Source: Janthinobacterium silvisoli | GTDB taxonomy: Bacteria > Pseudomonadota > Gammaproteobacteria > Burkholderiales > Burkholderiaceae_D | Reading direction: 5' to 3' | Assembly (NCBI RefSeq): GCF_014200725.1 | Contig: NZ_JACHCL010000006.1 | Span: 186,001 to 250,000 of the forward strand | Length of the DNA: 64,000 nt | Shown: in pieces, positions 1 to 7,584 of the stretch | How positions within the stretch are numbered: the first letter of the stretch is position 1 | How the letters are laid out: every line of letters starts with the position of its first letter | Program-made: the position numbers and the translations under genes | The notes under the pieces: model-generated | What the model was told of the DNA's origin: nothing | The model's database searches: none | Seen by the model: the letters and a program-made list of their open reading frames with translations, nothing else

Positions 1-608
1 ATATACCCTTGTTCTCGACCCCGCTGCCGGCCGCACAGGTGATCGACTTCCTGCGCGTCTACCTGTCGAAAAAACTGGCGCAACGCATCATCATGCATGG
101 CGTATTCATGGACGTGCTGGGCGTGGGTGTGCTGATCACGGGCGACTCGGGGCTGGGCAAGAGCGAGCTGGGCCTGGAACTGATCTCGCGCAGCCACGGC
201 CTGGTAGCCGACGACGCCGTCGAGTTTTCGCGCATCGCGCCGAACATGATCGAAGGACGCTGCCCGCCGCTGCTGCAAAACCTGCTCGAAGTACGGGGAC
301 TGGGTTTGCTCGACATCAAGGCTATCTTTGGCGAAACGGCCGTGCGCCGCAAGATGCGCTTGAAACTGATCGTGCACCTGGTGCGCCGCAATGCGCTCGA
401 AGAAGAGGTCGAGCGCCTGCCCTTTTTGTTCCCCACCGAAGACGTGCTGGGCCTGCCCATCCGCAAGGTCGTGATCCCCGTCGCCGCCGGCCGCAACATC
501 GCCGTACTGCTGGAAGCAGCCGTACGCAACACCATCCTGCAATTGCGGGGGATCGATACCTTGCAGGAATTTATGGAGCGGCAACGCCTCGCCATGAGTG
601 GCGATTAA
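1..608 (+). CDS. hprK: HPr kinase/phosphorylase, C-terminal part (5' end outside the window)
   Basis: HprK phosphorylates and dephosphorylates a serine of HPr or its nitrogen-PTS relative NPr. The visible part is the C-terminal catalytic domain of roughly 200 residues. It shows the P-loop GDSGLGKSE and, further on, the signature [11 protein letters not shown]. The frame is open from base 3 (codons ATA, CCC, TTG), so the TTG at 9 is internal and the gene begins upstream of the window. The protein ends RQRLAMSGD. The last 27 bases of the gene recur with one mismatch at 792-818, downstream of a structured repeat. rapZ follows on the same strand, as in other betaproteobacteria. ptsN is the expected upstream neighbour but is not in view. 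Confidence 0.95.
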   Translation, partial: IPLFSTPLPAAQVIDFLRVYLSKKLAQRIIMHGVFMDVLGVGVLITGDSGLGKSELGLELISRSHGLVADDAVEFSRIAPNMIEGRCPPLLQNLLEVRGLGLLDIKAIFGETAVRRKMRLKLIVHLVRRNALEEEVERLPFLFPTEDVLGLPIRKVVIPVAAGRNIAVLLEAAVRNTILQLRGIDTLQEFMERQRLAMSGD

Positions 609-617
609 CGTTGCAAG

Positions 618-688
618 GAGTCCTCGCTCGTAGGCGAGGACCGTTACGCAGGCGGAGAGCGATGCACTCCGAAATCCCTGCTACACCA
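618..688. repeat. Double-hairpin palindromic unit, copy 1
   Basis: Hairpin 1 is GTCCTCGC (620-627), a 6-base loop, and GCGAGGAC (634-641). Next comes the constant segment CGTTACGCAGG. Hairpin 2 has GGAG (654-657) pairing with CTCC (667-670), enclosed by GCAGG (648-652) pairing with CCTGC (677-681). The unit closes with TACACCA. The outer segments are the same as in copy 2, but the stem sequences differ while remaining complementary. Confidence 0.75.
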
Positions 689-721
689 GAGATTAGCAAT
701 GAGCGGGGATTAGTCTGCAGT

Positions 722-793
722 GGAGTTCGCCCTTACATGGGCGAACCGTTACGCAGGCGCGAAGCGCCGCTTCGCGAATTCCCTGCTACACCA
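722..793. repeat. Double-hairpin palindromic unit, copy 2
   Basis: Hairpin 1 is GTTCGCCC (725-732), loop TTACAT, and GGGCGAAC (739-746). The constant segment CGTTACGCAGG follows. Hairpin 2 is GCGAAGCG (759-766), one base, then CGCTTCGC (768-775), enclosed by GCAGG (753-757) and CCTGC (782-786). The end is again CTACACCA. Every stem base that changes relative to copy 1 in hairpin 1 is matched by its partner. Confidence 0.75.
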
Positions 794-844
794 ACGCCTC
801 GCCATGAGTGTCGATTAAATACTGAAATCCTGTTTGCTTAACGA

Positions 845-962
845 CGCGTAACACAACCGTAGCGAGCGACAGTGAGTTGTGGCTGAGAAGCGCAACCGTA
901 CTTTAGTACGGTGAGCATCGCCAGCCGCAAATCGCGACGCGCAGTAGGTTACGTTAGACGTC
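845..962 (+). repeat. ERIC-like imperfect palindrome, copy A
   Basis: This is an element of about 115 bp whose reverse complement recurs at 38603-38714. The centre is an invariant hairpin ACCGTACT TT AGTACGGT (895-912). It is surrounded by a second stem (TTGTGGCTG pairing with CAGCCGCAA) and closed by short terminal inverted repeats (GCGTAAC near 846 and GTTACGT near 949). It lies in the hprK-rapZ spacer. I see no gene in it. Confidence 0.8.
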
Positions 963-1035
963 ATCAAGTTGCAAGAATTTGTAAAGATAGTGGCTGACGG
1001 GGCAGAGCAACGATCTTTATTGTATGATCGCCCCT

Positions 1036-1899
1036 ATGCATATCGTCCTTATCACCGGAATATCCGGCTCCGGTAAATCTGTCGCACTCAATGTGCTGGA
1101 AGATGCTGGCTACTATTGCGTCGACAACTTGCCGCCTGCCCTGCTGCCCAGCCTGGTACAAACCCTGCTCGATGAAGGCACGCCGCAGCTGGCCGTGGCC
1201 GTCGATGCGCGCAGTGCCGAATCGCTGGTCAGCCTGCCGCACAATGTGGCCTTGCTGCGCGACCAGGGGCATGACGTCAAGGTCATGTTCCTGACGGCCA
1301 CCACGCACGCGCTGGTGGCGCGTTTTTCTGAAACGCGGCGCAGCCATCCGCTGTCGCACGAATTGCGTCCCAACCAGAATCCGGCCAGCCGCCGCACATT
1401 GATCGAATGCATTACCGAAGAGCGCGAACGCCTGTCGGCCATCGAACAGCTCGGTCACCTGATCGACACCTCCGAATTGAGCGCGAACAAGCTGCGCGCC
1501 TGGATCAAGGATATCGTCGCCTCCGAGCGCGCACCGCTGACCCTGTTTTTCGAATCGTTTGCCTTCAAGCTGGGCGTGCCGCTCGACGCCGATTTCGTCT
1601 TCGATGTGCGCGCCCTGCCTAACCCCTATTACGACCTGACCTTGCGCCCCCTCGATGGCCGCGATGGACCCGTGATCGCCTTTCTCGACGCCCAGCCCAG
1701 TGCGCTTGAATTGCTGGGCGACATACGTGCCTTCATCGAAAAATGGCTGCCATCCTTCAAGTCCGACAACCGCAGCTACCTGACCGTGGCCCTGGGCTGC
1801 ACGGGTGGACAACACCGTTCGGTCTATATGGCGGAACGACTGGCGCAGTATTTCGGCGAGAAAGAACGGGTCGTATTGCGTCATCGCGAACGCACATGA
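1036..1899 (+). CDS. rapZ: RNase adapter protein RapZ (nucleotide-binding)
   Basis: RapZ binds nucleotides and, in enterobacteria, delivers the small RNA GlmZ to RNase E to control amino-sugar synthesis. The N-terminus has a P-loop GISGSGKS (about residues 8-15) followed by [17 protein letters not shown], characteristic of the family. The C-terminal domain ends [16 protein letters not shown], the conserved RNA-binding and metabolite-binding half. Length of 287 residues is normal. An in-frame ATG at 1024 would add MIAP. I prefer 1036 because family members begin right at the beta strand before the P-loop. No clear ribosome-binding site is visible for either. It is convergent with hpf. Confidence 0.95.
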   Translation: MHIVLITGISGSGKSVALNVLEDAGYYCVDNLPPALLPSLVQTLLDEGTPQLAVAVDARSAESLVSLPHNVALLRDQGHDVKVMFLTATTHALVARFSETRRSHPLSHELRPNQNPASRRTLIECITEERERLSAIEQLGHLIDTSELSANKLRAWIKDIVASERAPLTLFFESFAFKLGVPLDADFVFDVRALPNPYYDLTLRPLDGRDGPVIAFLDAQPSALELLGDIRAFIEKWLPSFKSDNRSYLTVALGCTGGQHRSVYMAERLAQYFGEKERVVLRHRERT

Positions 1900-1922
1900 T
1901 GAGGTAAAAGACGCGCGCAAAA

Positions 1923-1943
1923 AAGGGCGCGATATGCGCCCTT
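1923..1943. terminator. Bidirectional hairpin between rapZ and hpf
   Basis: AAGGGCGC (1923-1930), a 5-base loop and GCGCCCTT (1936-1943) form an 8-bp stem between two convergent genes. A-rich sequence lies on the left and TTAGTTTG on the right, so it may stop transcription from both sides. Confidence 0.65.
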
Positions 1944-1975
1944 AGTTTGATCACAACGGTAGGAAGCGGCTGGCC

Positions 1976-2335
1976 TTAGACGGCGATGGCGGCTTCTTCT
2001 GTGTTGTCTGGCAGATGCTTGATCGCCGCTTTACCGTGCCCTTGCACTTTGGTTTTGTATTTCATTACCTGCCGGTCCAGCTTGTCGATCAGGGTATCGA
2101 TGGCGGCGTACAGGTCTTGCGCCAGGCTTTCCACATACACGGTCTTGCCGCTCAGGCGCAGATTGACTTCAGCCTTTTGGCGTTTTGCTTTCTCTTTGAG
2201 GTTGTCGACAGTCAGAATCACGGCAATATCGATGACTTGATCGAAATGACGTTTCACACGCTCCAGTTTCGTTTGTACATATTCACGGATGGCCGGTGTC
2301 ACTTCAAGATGATGTCCGCTGATGGTGAGATTCAT
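1976..2335 (-). CDS. hpf: Ribosome hibernation promoting factor HPF
   Basis: HPF (YhbH) binds the 30S decoding region and promotes ribosome dimerisation in stationary phase. The protein starts [16 protein letters not shown] and is 119 residues, the short HPF type without the long C-terminal dimerisation domain. The basic stretch [15 protein letters not shown] fits ribosome binding. The start at 2335 is supported by TAGGAG seven bases upstream; upstream codons in the same frame lack family similarity. It lies just after rpoN, the usual order, and is probably cotranscribed with it. In many relatives ptsN comes next; here the convergent rapZ replaces it. Confidence 0.95.
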   Translation of the reverse strand: MNLTISGHHLEVTPAIREYVQTKLERVKRHFDQVIDIAVILTVDNLKEKAKRQKAEVNLRLSGKTVYVESLAQDLYAAIDTLIDKLDRQVMKYKTKVQGHGKAAIKHLPDNTEEAAIAV

Positions 2336-2404
2336 ACACACTCCTAAAGATGATCGGGTTCGTGCGGAGTTCATCGTATCTGCCCCGTAGAGGAACCGAA
2401 AAAA

Positions 2405-3883
2405 CTACAAAGACTTACGCAGGCTCACTGGCGGAATTTTCAACGCTTCCCGGTATTTGGCAACAGTACGTCGCGCAATCACCATGCCTTGTTCCCCCAG
2501 CATGTCCGCAATCTTACTGTCGGATAAAGGATTTTTAGTGTCTTCTGCTCCTGTCAGTTGCACGATCAGCGCCCGTATTGCCGTTGACGATGCCTCGCCC
2601 CCCGCTTCGGTGGCAACATGGCTACCAAAGAAATATTTCAACTCAAACATGCCATGCGGGGTCAGCATGTACTTTTGGGTTGTTACCCGCGAGATAGTAC
2701 TCTCGTGTAAACCCAGTGTATCAGCTATTTCACGGAGCACAAGGGGGCGCATGGCGACGGCGCCATGCGAGAAAAAATTCTTTTGCCGTTCCACTATCGC
2801 CTGGGCCACGCGCAGTATCGTGTCGAAGCGCTGGCGCATATTCTTGATCAGCCATTTGGCTTCCTGCAACTGCACGCCCATCGCGCCCTCACCCTTGCCC
2901 TGCTTGAGCAGGTTGGCATACATGGCGTTGACCCGCAGGCGCGGCATGACGTCATTGTTCAAGGTGACTTGCCAGCCATTGCGGCCACGCTTGACCACCA
3001 CGTCCGGCACCACATAGTCAGACACGTCGGAAGCAAATACGGCGCCCGGATGCGGATTGCACTGGCGAATCACTGCTTGTGCTTCACGCAAGTCTTCCTC
3101 ATCGCAATTGAGGGCTTTTTTCAGCTTGTTGAAGTCGCGCTGGGCAAACCAGGCCAGGTGTTTTTCCACGATGGCCAGCGCCATGCGCCTTGTTACCAAA
3201 GCAATATTTGGCAGGCGGCGGATTTGCAGGGCCAGACATTCGGCGGCATTGCGCGCGCCCACGCCGGGCGGATCGAAACTCTGCAGCAGCACCAGCGCCG
3301 TGCGCAGCTCGTCGGCATCGATATCGAGCTCTTCAGGCAGGCGCGCCAGGATATCGTCGAGCGGCTCATCCAGGTAACCATTGTCGTCGAGCGCGTCGAT
3401 GATCAGTTCCACCAGCGCACGGTCGCGCAATTCCAGCACCGTCACGCGCATCTGTTCCATCAGATGTTCGCGCAAGGTGCAGTGATGGGCTTCGAGTTGC
3501 GGGCGCGCATCGTCATCCTCGGGCGCCTTGCCCCGGCTCGCTTCGCTCCAGTCGTTGTCCCCGCTGTCCGGCGCAGCCGTGCCTTCGCCCGCATCGCCAT
3601 CGTAGCCATCGGTCTCGGCAGGCGCTGCCGGTGTTTCCTGGCTCGGTGGCTGGGGCGGCGCTTCGGCCGGCGTGGCCGTCGAACTCAAGGCGCCATCGGA
3701 CAGCAGGCGCAGCGAACGGTCGAGCGGATCGTCGAGGCGCTCGAGCAGCGGGTTGTCCGTCAGCAGTTGTTCCAGCTCTTGATGCAATTCCAGTGTGGAC
3801 AGTTGCAACAGGCGTATCGATTGTTGCAACTGCGGCGTCAATGCCAAGTGCTGCGAAGTGCGCAGCTGCAATGATTGTTTCAT
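2405..3883 (-). CDS. rpoN: RNA polymerase sigma-54 factor RpoN
   Basis: RpoN directs RNA polymerase to -24/-12 promoters that need AAA+ activators. The 492-residue protein has the glutamine- and leucine-rich region I ([27 protein letters not shown] begins there, 3883), a long acidic region II, the core-binding domain, a helix-turn-helix ([14 protein letters not shown]) and the RpoN box [10 protein letters not shown] near the C-terminus. It starts four bases after the lptB stop, so it is translationally close to the LPS transport genes. This lptB-rpoN-hpf order is typical for proteobacteria. The open frame extends upstream into lptB but that part has no sigma-54 similarity. Confidence 0.97.
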   Translation of the reverse strand: MKQSLQLRTSQHLALTPQLQQSIRLLQLSTLELHQELEQLLTDNPLLERLDDPLDRSLRLLSDGALSSTATPAEAPPQPPSQETPAAPAETDGYDGDAGEGTAAPDSGDNDWSEASRGKAPEDDDARPQLEAHHCTLREHLMEQMRVTVLELRDRALVELIIDALDDNGYLDEPLDDILARLPEELDIDADELRTALVLLQSFDPPGVGARNAAECLALQIRRLPNIALVTRRMALAIVEKHLAWFAQRDFNKLKKALNCDEEDLREAQAVIRQCNPHPGAVFASDVSDYVVPDVVVKRGRNGWQVTLNNDVMPRLRVNAMYANLLKQGKGEGAMGVQLQEAKWLIKNMRQRFDTILRVAQAIVERQKNFFSHGAVAMRPLVLREIADTLGLHESTISRVTTQKYMLTPHGMFELKYFFGSHVATEAGGEASSTAIRALIVQLTGAEDTKNPLSDSKIADMLGEQGMVIARRTVAKYREALKIPPVSLRKSL

Positions 3884-3887
3884 TCGC

Positions 3888-4643
3888 TCACATACGGAAG
3901 TGTTCGCCCAGATAGACCCGGCGTACCGACTCGTTGGCGATGATGTCATCGGGACGTCCCGACGCCAGCACAGAGCCCTGGTTGATGATGTAGGCGCGGT
4001 CGCAAATACCCAGCGTTTCGCGCACATTATGATCGGTGATCAGCACGCCGATATTGCGCTCCTTCAAGAAACGCACGATGCGCTGGATCTCGATCACGGC
4101 GATCGGGTCGACGCCGGCAAACGGTTCATCGAGCAGCACGAAACGGGGATCGGTCGCCAGCGCGCGGGCAATTTCCACCCGACGGCGTTCGCCACCCGAC
4201 AGTGACAGCGCCTGGTTCTCGCGCAGTTTCTCAATCTGCAAGTCGGCCAGCAAGGTATTCAGGCGCTCTTCGATTTCCGCCTTTTTCAGGGGACGCCCTT
4301 CGACGGTCTGGATTTCCAGCACGGCGCGGATATTGTCTTCCACCGTCAGCTTGCGGAAGACTGACGCTTCCTGCGGCAGGTAAGACAAGCCCATCTGCGC
4401 GCGACGATGGATCGGCAGGCTGGAAATGTCCACGCCGCTGATATCGATGGTGCCGCCATCGGACGGCACCAGGCCGACGATCATGTAGAACGAGGTAGTC
4501 TTGCCAGCGCCGTTGGGGCCCAGCAAACCGACCACTTCGCCGCATTCGACTTGCAGTGAAACATCATGCACGACCTGGCGCTTGCCATAGGTTTTTTGCA
4601 GCCCTTTCACGATCAGGGTGCTGCCGCAACGTATATTTTCCAT
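3888..4643 (-). CDS. lptB: LPS export ABC transporter ATP-binding protein LptB
   Basis: LptB is the cytoplasmic ATPase of the LptB2FG complex, which extracts LPS from the inner membrane. All ABC motifs are visible: Walker A GPNGAGKT, signature [15 protein letters not shown], Walker [13 protein letters not shown] and switch histidine ITDHNV. Length is 251 residues, slightly longer than the E. coli protein. The ATG shares one base with the lptA stop (TAATG), suggesting translational coupling. It lies between lptA and rpoN in a cluster for LPS transport and Kdo synthesis. Confidence 0.97.
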   Translation of the reverse strand: MENIRCGSTLIVKGLQKTYGKRQVVHDVSLQVECGEVVGLLGPNGAGKTTSFYMIVGLVPSDGGTIDISGVDISSLPIHRRAQMGLSYLPQEASVFRKLTVEDNIRAVLEIQTVEGRPLKKAEIEERLNTLLADLQIEKLRENQALSLSGGERRRVEIARALATDPRFVLLDEPFAGVDPIAVIEIQRIVRFLKERNIGVLITDHNVRETLGICDRAYIINQGSVLASGRPDDIIANESVRRVYLGEHFRM

Positions 4644-5248
4644 TATTTCTTTCCTGGCGCAGGCGTAGCCGGGGCCGATGCTGCCGGCGCAGACGCGGCT
4701 GGCGCCTTGTTCTTCGGCTGGATCACCATGCGCACGCTGCCACCGCCCGGGGTGGTATTGCCGCTATCCGTATTTTCCATGTTGAAGAGTTCATTGCGGC
4801 TGTCGTAGGAAATGAAGGCGCCATTGGCCACATCGGTCGGCTTGGTGCCTTCCAGGCGCGTCAGCTTGGCTTTCGAGAACAGCTTCACCACTTCCGTCTT
4901 GTTATTGTATTCCACGCGTTCGGCTTCGCCCTCTACCCACAGGTCGCCTTCGCCATCGCGCTTCTGGCGGAAGGTGGCCAGCTTGCCGGTTTCAGCCCAG
5001 AAAGTGATGAACTGGTAGCCCTGCGGGTCTTCCGTGATCACGGCGCGGCCTGCTTTCATGGTCAGCGTGCCCTTCACCAGCACCACATTGCCCGTCAGGG
5101 TACGCACCTGCTTGACATCATCGACCTGGCCGCGCTCGGCGGTAATCACGGCTTCTTTCTCCGAGTCAGCCTTCTCGGCGCGCGCCGCACCGATTACAGC
5201 TAGCGAACATACGGTCGACAACAAGGTCAACAGCAAGATTTTTTTCAT
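4643..5248 (-). CDS. lptA: Periplasmic LPS transport protein LptA
   Basis: LptA forms the periplasmic bridge that carries LPS from LptC to LptD. The 201-residue protein has a signal peptide ([24 protein letters not shown]) followed by the OstA-type beta-jellyroll ([33 protein letters not shown]). The C-terminus is a low-complexity Ala/Pro-rich tail ending in GKK, longer than in enterobacteria. It overlaps the lptB start by one base and lies 26 bp after lptC. Identity is supported both by sequence and by its position between lptC and lptB. Confidence 0.95.
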   Translation of the reverse strand: MKKILLLTLLSTVCSLAVIGAARAEKADSEKEAVITAERGQVDDVKQVRTLTGNVVLVKGTLTMKAGRAVITEDPQGYQFITFWAETGKLATFRQKRDGEGDLWVEGEAERVEYNNKTEVVKLFSKAKLTRLEGTKPTDVANGAFISYDSRNELFNMENTDSGNTTPGGGSVRMVIQPKNKAPAASAPAASAPATPAPGKK

Positions 5249-5274
5249 TTTATGATTTCCTTATTTGCATTCTG

Positions 5275-5886
5275 TCATTTTGCTGCCGCAGGCTTGCGCG
5301 GCGCTGGCGGGTAGACGATACGCAGATTCTGCTGCACGTCCACCACGCCGGTCGCGTTATTGGCCTTCATGCCCACGCCCGTCACATGCGAAGTCCCCAG
5401 CAGCATATCGACCGGCACCGCCGTTTCCATGCGTTCTTCATCGGGAAAGACCGTCAAGGCCTCCGTCTTGAGCGTCATGTTCTGCGCCTTGGGACTGGCC
5501 ACACGGTCGATCACCACATTGCGGTACAACTGCAGCCGCGTATTGCCCTGGTCGATATGGGCCAGTTCGGCATTCATATTCAAGGGCGGCAGGTCAGGAC
5601 TGATCTTGCGCACGAAAGGATGGTCGATATCGGACGAATCATCGGCCGGGTAATGCGTGAGCTTGGTGCCAGACACGATATAGCTGGGTTTCCCCTGCAA
5701 ATCCATGCGTACCACACTGAAATTGGTAACGAAATAGTCTGGATCATTCACCTGCTTGCTGGCATTGATCTCTTCAGCACTCTTGTTCGCCAGCTCCAGC
5801 AGCCAAAAGCTGCCGAGCGCAAACACGATCGCCCCCAGCACGGTCCACGCCATGCGCCAGCGATGGGCGCCTCCCGACTTGCTCAT
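5275..5886 (-). CDS. lptC: LPS export system protein LptC
   Basis: LptC is a bitopic inner-membrane protein that receives LPS from LptB2FG and hands it to LptA. The 203-residue product has one N-terminal membrane helix (about residues 12-30, WTVLGAIVFALGSFWLLEL) and then a periplasmic domain with the family stretch DPDYFVTNFSVVRMDLQGKPSYIVSG. It follows kdsC and precedes lptA on the same strand, the usual kdsD-kdsC-lptC-lptA-lptB order. The end PRKPAAAK is basic and likely disordered. Confidence 0.93.
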   Translation of the reverse strand: MSKSGGAHRWRMAWTVLGAIVFALGSFWLLELANKSAEEINASKQVNDPDYFVTNFSVVRMDLQGKPSYIVSGTKLTHYPADDSSDIDHPFVRKISPDLPPLNMNAELAHIDQGNTRLQLYRNVVIDRVASPKAQNMTLKTEALTVFPDEERMETAVPVDMLLGTSHVTGVGMKANNATGVVDVQQNLRIVYPPAPRKPAAAK

Positions 5887-5931
5887 AGTGCGATACTTTC
5901 CATGATGATGCTGCTTGCCCAGGCCATGGCC

Positions 5932-6465
5932 TTACTCCAGGAACGGCGCCATGACGCGCTCGTAATTATCCTGGGCACGCAGCAGGAATTCGCAAATCTC
6001 GCGCACCGCGCCCTTGCCACCACCCGCCTGCGTCACGAGATGCGACAGCGCCTGCGCTTCCGGGCGACCGTTCGGCACGCTGACGGCAAAGCCGACGCGC
6101 TTGAGCAGCGGTGCATCGACGACATCATCGCCGATATAGCCGCACTGTTCTTCGGTCAAGCCCGTCAGCGCCAGCAGTTCGCGAAATGGCGTCAGCTTGT
6201 CGTGGCCGCCCTGATGCACATGGGTAAAACCCAGGTCTTGCGCGCGGCGCGCCGTGATCGCCGAGCGGCGCGCGCTGATGATGGCCGTCTGCACGCCCGA
6301 TTCCTGCAGCAGCTTGATGCCCAGGCCATCGTGCACATTAAACGTTTTCATCATTTCACCGTCCGGGCCGAAATGCAGGCTGCCGTCGGTGAGCACGCCA
6401 TCGACGTCAAAAATCATCAGTCTGACCTTGGCGGCCCGCGCCAGGTTGTCTGCCACGCTATCCAT
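5932..6465 (-). CDS. kdsC: 3-deoxy-D-manno-octulosonate 8-phosphate phosphatase KdsC
   Basis: KdsC hydrolyses Kdo 8-phosphate to Kdo, a step in inner-core LPS synthesis. The HAD motif I is DVDGVLTDG, motif II lies in TAIISARRS and motif IV in GYIGDDVVDAPLL. Length of 177 residues matches the tetrameric C0-type HAD phosphatases. A TTG one codon upstream (6468) would add a second Met; I use the ATG at 6465, which shares one base with the kdsD stop (TGATG). Confidence 0.95.
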   Translation of the reverse strand: MDSVADNLARAAKVRLMIFDVDGVLTDGSLHFGPDGEMMKTFNVHDGLGIKLLQESGVQTAIISARRSAITARRAQDLGFTHVHQGGHDKLTPFRELLALTGLTEEQCGYIGDDVVDAPLLKRVGFAVSVPNGRPEAQALSHLVTQAGGGKGAVREICEFLLRAQDNYERVMAPFLE

Positions 6466-7475
6466 CAAATCACCTTCGCTTGCGTCAAGTCATGAATATG
6501 CAGGGCGCCGACCAGCTTGCCGCCGGCATCGACCACCAGCATCTGGTTAATGCGGTACTGCTCCATCACGGCCACGGCATCGACCGCCAGGCGTTCCGGC
6601 GCGATGCTGCGCGGCTGCGCATGCATCACGTCGCGGATAGCCACTTGCGTAAAATCCTGTACGCGCTCAAACATGCGGCGCAAATCGCCATCGGTAAATA
6701 CGCCGACCGGGCGGTTGTCGCCATCGACGATGGCCGTCATGCCCATGCCTTTCTTCGTCATTTCTTCCAGCGCCTGCAGCAGCGATGCTTCGACCGCCAC
6801 CTTGGGCACCCGCTCGCCGCTGCGCATCACGTCATGCACATGGGTCAGCAAACGGCGTCCCAGGGCGCCGCCCGGATGCGAACGGGCAAAATCTTCTTCC
6901 TTGAAACCGCGCAAATCAAGCAAAGCGACGGCGATCGCATCGCCCAGGGCCAGGGTCACCGTAGTGCTGGCCGTCGGCGCCAGGTTCAGCGGGCAAGCTT
7001 CTTTCTCAACCGAAATATCGAGATGTACGTCGGCCAATTGCGCCAGGCTGGAATGGGGTTTGCCCGTCATGGCGATCAGTACGCCACCCATGCGCTTGAC
7101 GACCGGCATGATGGCCATCAGTTCTGCCGATTCGCCCGAATACGAAATCGCGATAAACGCGTCTTCCGAAGTGACCATGCCCAGGTCGCCATGGGCCGCT
7201 TCTGCAGGATGCACGAACATGGCCGGCGTGCCCGTCGAGGACAAGGTGGCGGCAATCTTGCGCGCAATATGGCCCGATTTGCCGATACCGGAAACGACCA
7301 CGCGGCCTTTGCATTCCAGCAACAGCGCCACGGCACGGCCCACGCTATCGTCCGTGGCCAGGCGCGCATCGAGCGCAACGATGGCGTCGGACTCGATCTG
7401 CAAGGTCGTACGCGCCAGGGCCACGGCACGCTCGGTTGTGGCTTTCATGTCAATTCGATCAAAAGCTTTCAGCAT
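6465..7475 (-). CDS. kdsD: Arabinose-5-phosphate isomerase KdsD
   Basis: KdsD converts ribulose 5-phosphate to arabinose 5-phosphate, the first step of Kdo synthesis. The SIS domain is visible at the N-terminus (VVVSGIGKSGHIARKIAATLSSTGTP) with the active-site stretch HPAEAAHGDLGM. Two CBS domains follow (DVMRSGERVP... and DVMHAQPRSI...). In-frame ATGs occur at 7499, 7475 and 7448, plus a TTG at 7505. A possible -10 box TATACT at 7506-7511 would put the transcript start near 7499, which favours the inner starts; I give 7475 (MLKAFDRID). The 7448 start gives a length closest to E. coli KdsD. The gene is divergent from the Kef-type antiporter. Confidence 0.9.
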   Translation of the reverse strand: MLKAFDRIDMKATTERAVALARTTLQIESDAIVALDARLATDDSVGRAVALLLECKGRVVVSGIGKSGHIARKIAATLSSTGTPAMFVHPAEAAHGDLGMVTSEDAFIAISYSGESAELMAIMPVVKRMGGVLIAMTGKPHSSLAQLADVHLDISVEKEACPLNLAPTASTTVTLALGDAIAVALLDLRGFKEEDFARSHPGGALGRRLLTHVHDVMRSGERVPKVAVEASLLQALEEMTKKGMGMTAIVDGDNRPVGVFTDGDLRRMFERVQDFTQVAIRDVMHAQPRSIAPERLAVDAVAVMEQYRINQMLVVDAGGKLVGALHIHDLTQAKVI

Positions 7476-7505
7476 TGTTTTTTCATGGGTTACACTCATG
7501 CGCAA

Positions 7506-7511
7506 AGTATA
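7506..7511 (-). promoter_or_regulatory. Possible -10 box for the kdsD-kdsC-lpt-rpoN cluster
   Basis: Reading the minus strand, TATACT lies just upstream of kdsD in the short divergent spacer with the antiporter gene. No good -35 hexamer is visible at 16-18 bp, so this is only a candidate. Confidence 0.3.
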
Positions 7512-7584
7512 AACGAATTAGGAAAGCAAAAAACTTGCCAGTCGTAACAAACAACGATTTCCACTGACCATCCAGGGCAACCTC

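Larger units (their letters stand above)
582..818. repeat. Tandem 105-bp repeat including a copy of the hprK tail
   Basis: The motif ATGAG plus its flanks occurs at 594, 699 and 804, exactly 105 bp apart. The 27-base hprK tail (582-608) recurs at 792-818 with a single mismatch, and a more diverged version sits around 690-717. Between these lie two copies of a double-hairpin unit (about 618-688 and 722-793). The array therefore spans two full periods plus the start of a third. It could be a tandem duplication or a small palindromic element that brought a duplicated target. No open frame in it looks real. Confidence 0.8.

Noticed and set aside
618..793. tRNA-like 3' ends (CTACACCA) in the double-hairpin units
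   Set aside because: The CACCA end and nearby stems suggested tRNA remnants, but there is no T-loop sequence, anticodon arm or 7-bp acceptor stem.
611..841. 76-codon open frame in the hprK-rapZ spacer
   Set aside because: It reads through the palindromic repeat units; its Arg/Glu-rich product only reflects the hairpins.
2765..3874. 369-codon open frame antisense to rpoN
   Set aside because: Low-complexity His/Gln/Arg-rich shadow frame; rpoN on the other strand has full family motifs.
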